From NCBI RefSeq assembly GCF_964340395.1, contig NC_135566.1:20975584-21039583 (forward strand): a stretch of DNA of 64,000 bases. Direction: 5' to 3'. Below the pieces are notes generated by a model. That model searched no databases. It worked only from the letters and a program-made list of their open reading frames with translations, and had not been told where the DNA came from. Both the position numbers and the translations under genes were made by a program. The stretch comes from Glandiceps talaboti. Lineage: Eukaryota > Hemichordata > Enteropneusta > Spengelidae. Below, one piece after another: positions 62,216-64,000 of this stretch. How positions within the stretch are numbered: the first letter of the stretch is position 1; each line of letters starts with the position of its first letter.

Positions 62216-62230
62216 ATGTATGTATGTATG

Positions 62231-62264
<34 letters not shown>

Positions 62265-62278
62265 TGTATGTATGTATT

Positions 62279-62313
<35 letters not shown>

Positions 62314-62645
62314 TTAAAGTTTCTTACAATTTGTAACTGTTGATTTTAGCCATGTTTCTGTTTTAAACACTTTTAGGAATGGTTTTAATATGCTATTGAT
62401 GTGTATTATTATTATTATTATTATTATTATTTATTTTTTTACAGTATTTCTTAAATGTCTCTTTTAACTTATCAAATGTCTCTTTTAACTTAATATTGTG
62501 CAGCGCTTTTGAATATTTTCTTTTAAATAGAGGAAGCGCTTTTAGAAATGAAATAAATGTTAAATGTTAAATGTTATGTATGTATGTATGTATGTATGTA
62601 TGTATGTATGTATGTATGTATGTATGTATGTATGTATGTATGTAT
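62216..62645 (+). repeat. (TATG)n tracts flanking a LINE-like 3' tail
   Basis: TATG/TG tracts at 62216-62310, (TTA)n at 62406-62430, a duplicated phrase AAATGTCTCTTTTAACTTA (62453-62492), then AGCGCTTTTAGAAATGAAAT + AAATGTTAAATG and a second (TATG)n tract at 62575-62645. The order resembles the 3' end of a LINE, as at 14300-14567, but no coding part is present. Confidence 0.6.
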
Positions 62646-62685
62646 TTATGGTAGAAAGAAATGCATAAGGAAATGTTATATTTAC

Positions 62686-62771
62686 CATAAAGCAGAAGTG
62701 ACCGTAGCTACCGTAATCAGTTGGATAGGATGGCACTGATGCTGTGTGAAATGTATCCATGGCTGGCTTTG
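62686..62771 (-). other. Candidate alternative exon of the spinster homologue
   Basis: Open minus-strand segment between an acceptor-like GTGTCATCAG and the donor CTTTATG|GTAAAT, reading AMDTFHTASVPSYPTDYGSY. Its phase does not match the donor at 63487 (junction would give a stop after 18 codons), so it would need another donor. I keep it only as a candidate. Confidence 0.2.
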
Positions 62772-63486
62772 CTGATGACACTACCCAATCAAACTGATTT
62801 ATAAACTTACACCAAAACATTGATCACAAGAAATTTACAAGTTGCACAGGACTTACAACTACACACTAATTTAGAAATGCAAGTTTAGTTTTTTCTGTGT
62901 GGGTATGATGGCTTTGATTTGTTTTTGATGGAAGCAGGCAATAAAACAAGTGATACTTACCACCTGGTAATCAAACCTCTCAGTATCTCAGATATGCCAG
63001 AAACAATGTAAACTAAAATCCTAGATGACAGATATAAGTCCTGTATTCTGATGTTTTCACCAAACTTTTAAAACTGGATACATAAAGTGTTAAGTACTAA
63101 TCATACTTTGTTTGTATCTTCATATGTATTAATGTATTTGTTATATTTTGCTATTACATGAAATCCCATTTTATGGATACATTGCCATTTATAAATTTAT
63201 AAACGTAAACTTTCATGTCTACTAATCAAGTATAAAGATTCATTGGACTTTATTATGAAATTGAAGATGACATCAAATTTTAATCTTGAGTGTAAATAAC
63301 TTTATATGATGGATCTTCTGTATGAATACAAAGGCTGACAAGTTTATATCAAATGTCAGATTTTTAAACCAAACGTTCAATTTTTTGAGTCTCCTTTCTC
63401 TACTGTGTGTGCAGTGTTCAGTATTAGTGTCTATACTGCAATAAAATAATTTCCAATTCTCCTTTCTGCCATGGCATAATACACAC

Positions 63487-63803
63487 CTGAGATATTTGTT
63501 GTCAGCATAGGGAGTAATTTCACTACCAGCAATGGAACTGTGATGTTTGCCACCAGGATAGGGAGTCATTTCACTGCCAGCAAGAGTACCATCCTTGTCA
63601 TGGAAGGAACACTGAGTTGATAATTCTCTACTACCTTTTGTTTCCTCTGCAGCTTTGGCCTTGTCTTCAACCACATAAAAAGAGACAACCAGGAAACAAG
63701 CACCTCCAAGAACAGCAATAAAACAATTCAAATACAAAGCAAACTGCAATGCGGTGAACTCTTGCATGGCACTGTCATTTCCTTTGTGAAATATGTCTGA
63801 AAG
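63487..63803 (-). CDS. Spinster-family MFS transporter, C-terminal exon (partial gene)
   Basis: The exon begins after TTTAAACTTACAG and ends AAATATCTCAG|GTGTGT in phase 2. It encodes LSDIF...DSAMQEF, then the last membrane helix FALYLNCFIAVLGGACFLVV, and VEDKAKAAE at its cytosolic end. This is the C-terminal pattern of SPNS proteins (S-D-hydrophobic ... E-F ... L-x-Y/F-A-L ... VLGG-x-FFL ... D-R/K-A-K-A-E). Spinster homologues are major-facilitator transporters: SPNS1 moves lysophospholipids out of lysosomes, and SPNS2 exports sphingosine-1-phosphate. The tail is polar and contains an internal duplication, GSEMTPYP / GSEITPYA. The remaining exons lie beyond the window end at 64000. Which SPNS paralogue this is cannot be told from the C-terminus. 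Confidence 0.8.
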
Positions 63804-64000
63804 CTGTAAGTTTAAAGTAAAACAATCACATGAATGATAGCAACTAAACACTCTGCCTAGAATGACTTAAACTGAAAGTGTAAATGGAGACATTATTTAA
63901 TACTAACAATAACATAGTCAAAATGTCAAGTACTATGTACTATAACGGTTATGATTGACACAAGGTTTACTGTCAGTCCAAACGTCAAGTACTATGTACT

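Noticed and set aside
62560-62820. 86-codon minus-strand frame
   Set aside because: Half is the (TATG)n tract; the remaining segment does not match the phase of the spinster exon donor. Kept only as a low-confidence candidate exon.

Overview
The window is from an animal nuclear genome. Genes are split by GT-AG introns, coding density is low, and there is a lot of non-LTR and Penelope-type retroelement debris, small inverted-repeat transposons, microsatellites and very long minisatellites. Gene content (an ETFBKMT orthologue, a TLCD1/2-type protein, a spinster-type transporter, a MYND zinc finger protein) is bilaterian. Several introns carry tandem repeats that include the 5' splice site. From memory, such donor-containing minisatellites have been described in amphioxus, so Branchiostoma is my best guess. 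That is an inference, not something the sequence proves.

Layout. 1-3.6 kb: 3' part of a plus-strand gene encoding a glutamine-rich protein with a C-terminal MYND zinc finger; its last intron begins with eight tandem copies of the exon/intron junction and holds a TIR transposon. 3.6-17.3 kb: no host gene recognised; old dispersed repeats, a 36-bp minisatellite (7.8-9.3 kb), a truncated LINE (13-14.6 kb) and a Penelope-like fragment (15.2-15.7 kb). 17.5-26.5 kb: three-exon ETFBKMT gene (plus strand), whose first intron is mostly a 5.7-kb minisatellite of 32-bp units. 26.7-28.5 kb: further short-unit minisatellites. 29.7-43.8 kb: four-exon TLC-domain gene (minus strand, convergent with ETFBKMT); its introns hold a 5.2-kb minisatellite of about 38-bp units and a 1.5-kb minisatellite of 23-bp units that abuts four tandem splice donors. 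44-58 kb: transposon-rich interval with a complete MITE, a 2.5-kb TIR element encoding a SAP-like acidic protein, a minus-strand LINE fragment, a GIY-YIG domain of a Penelope-like element, and a nested stack (MITE inside LINE inside TIR element). 60.7-63.8 kb: 3' end of a minus-strand spinster-family transporter gene that continues off the window.

The host genes do not form a pathway. ETFBKMT is a mitochondrial lysine methyltransferase, the TLC protein is a multi-pass membrane protein, the spinster homologue is a lipid transporter, and the MYND protein is probably nuclear. What links them is architecture: at four exon 3' ends in three genes the exon/donor boundary has been tandemly copied into the intron, and the longest minisatellites are intronic. 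Tandem arrays make up roughly a quarter of the window. I found no CRISPR array, rRNA gene or convincing tRNA gene.
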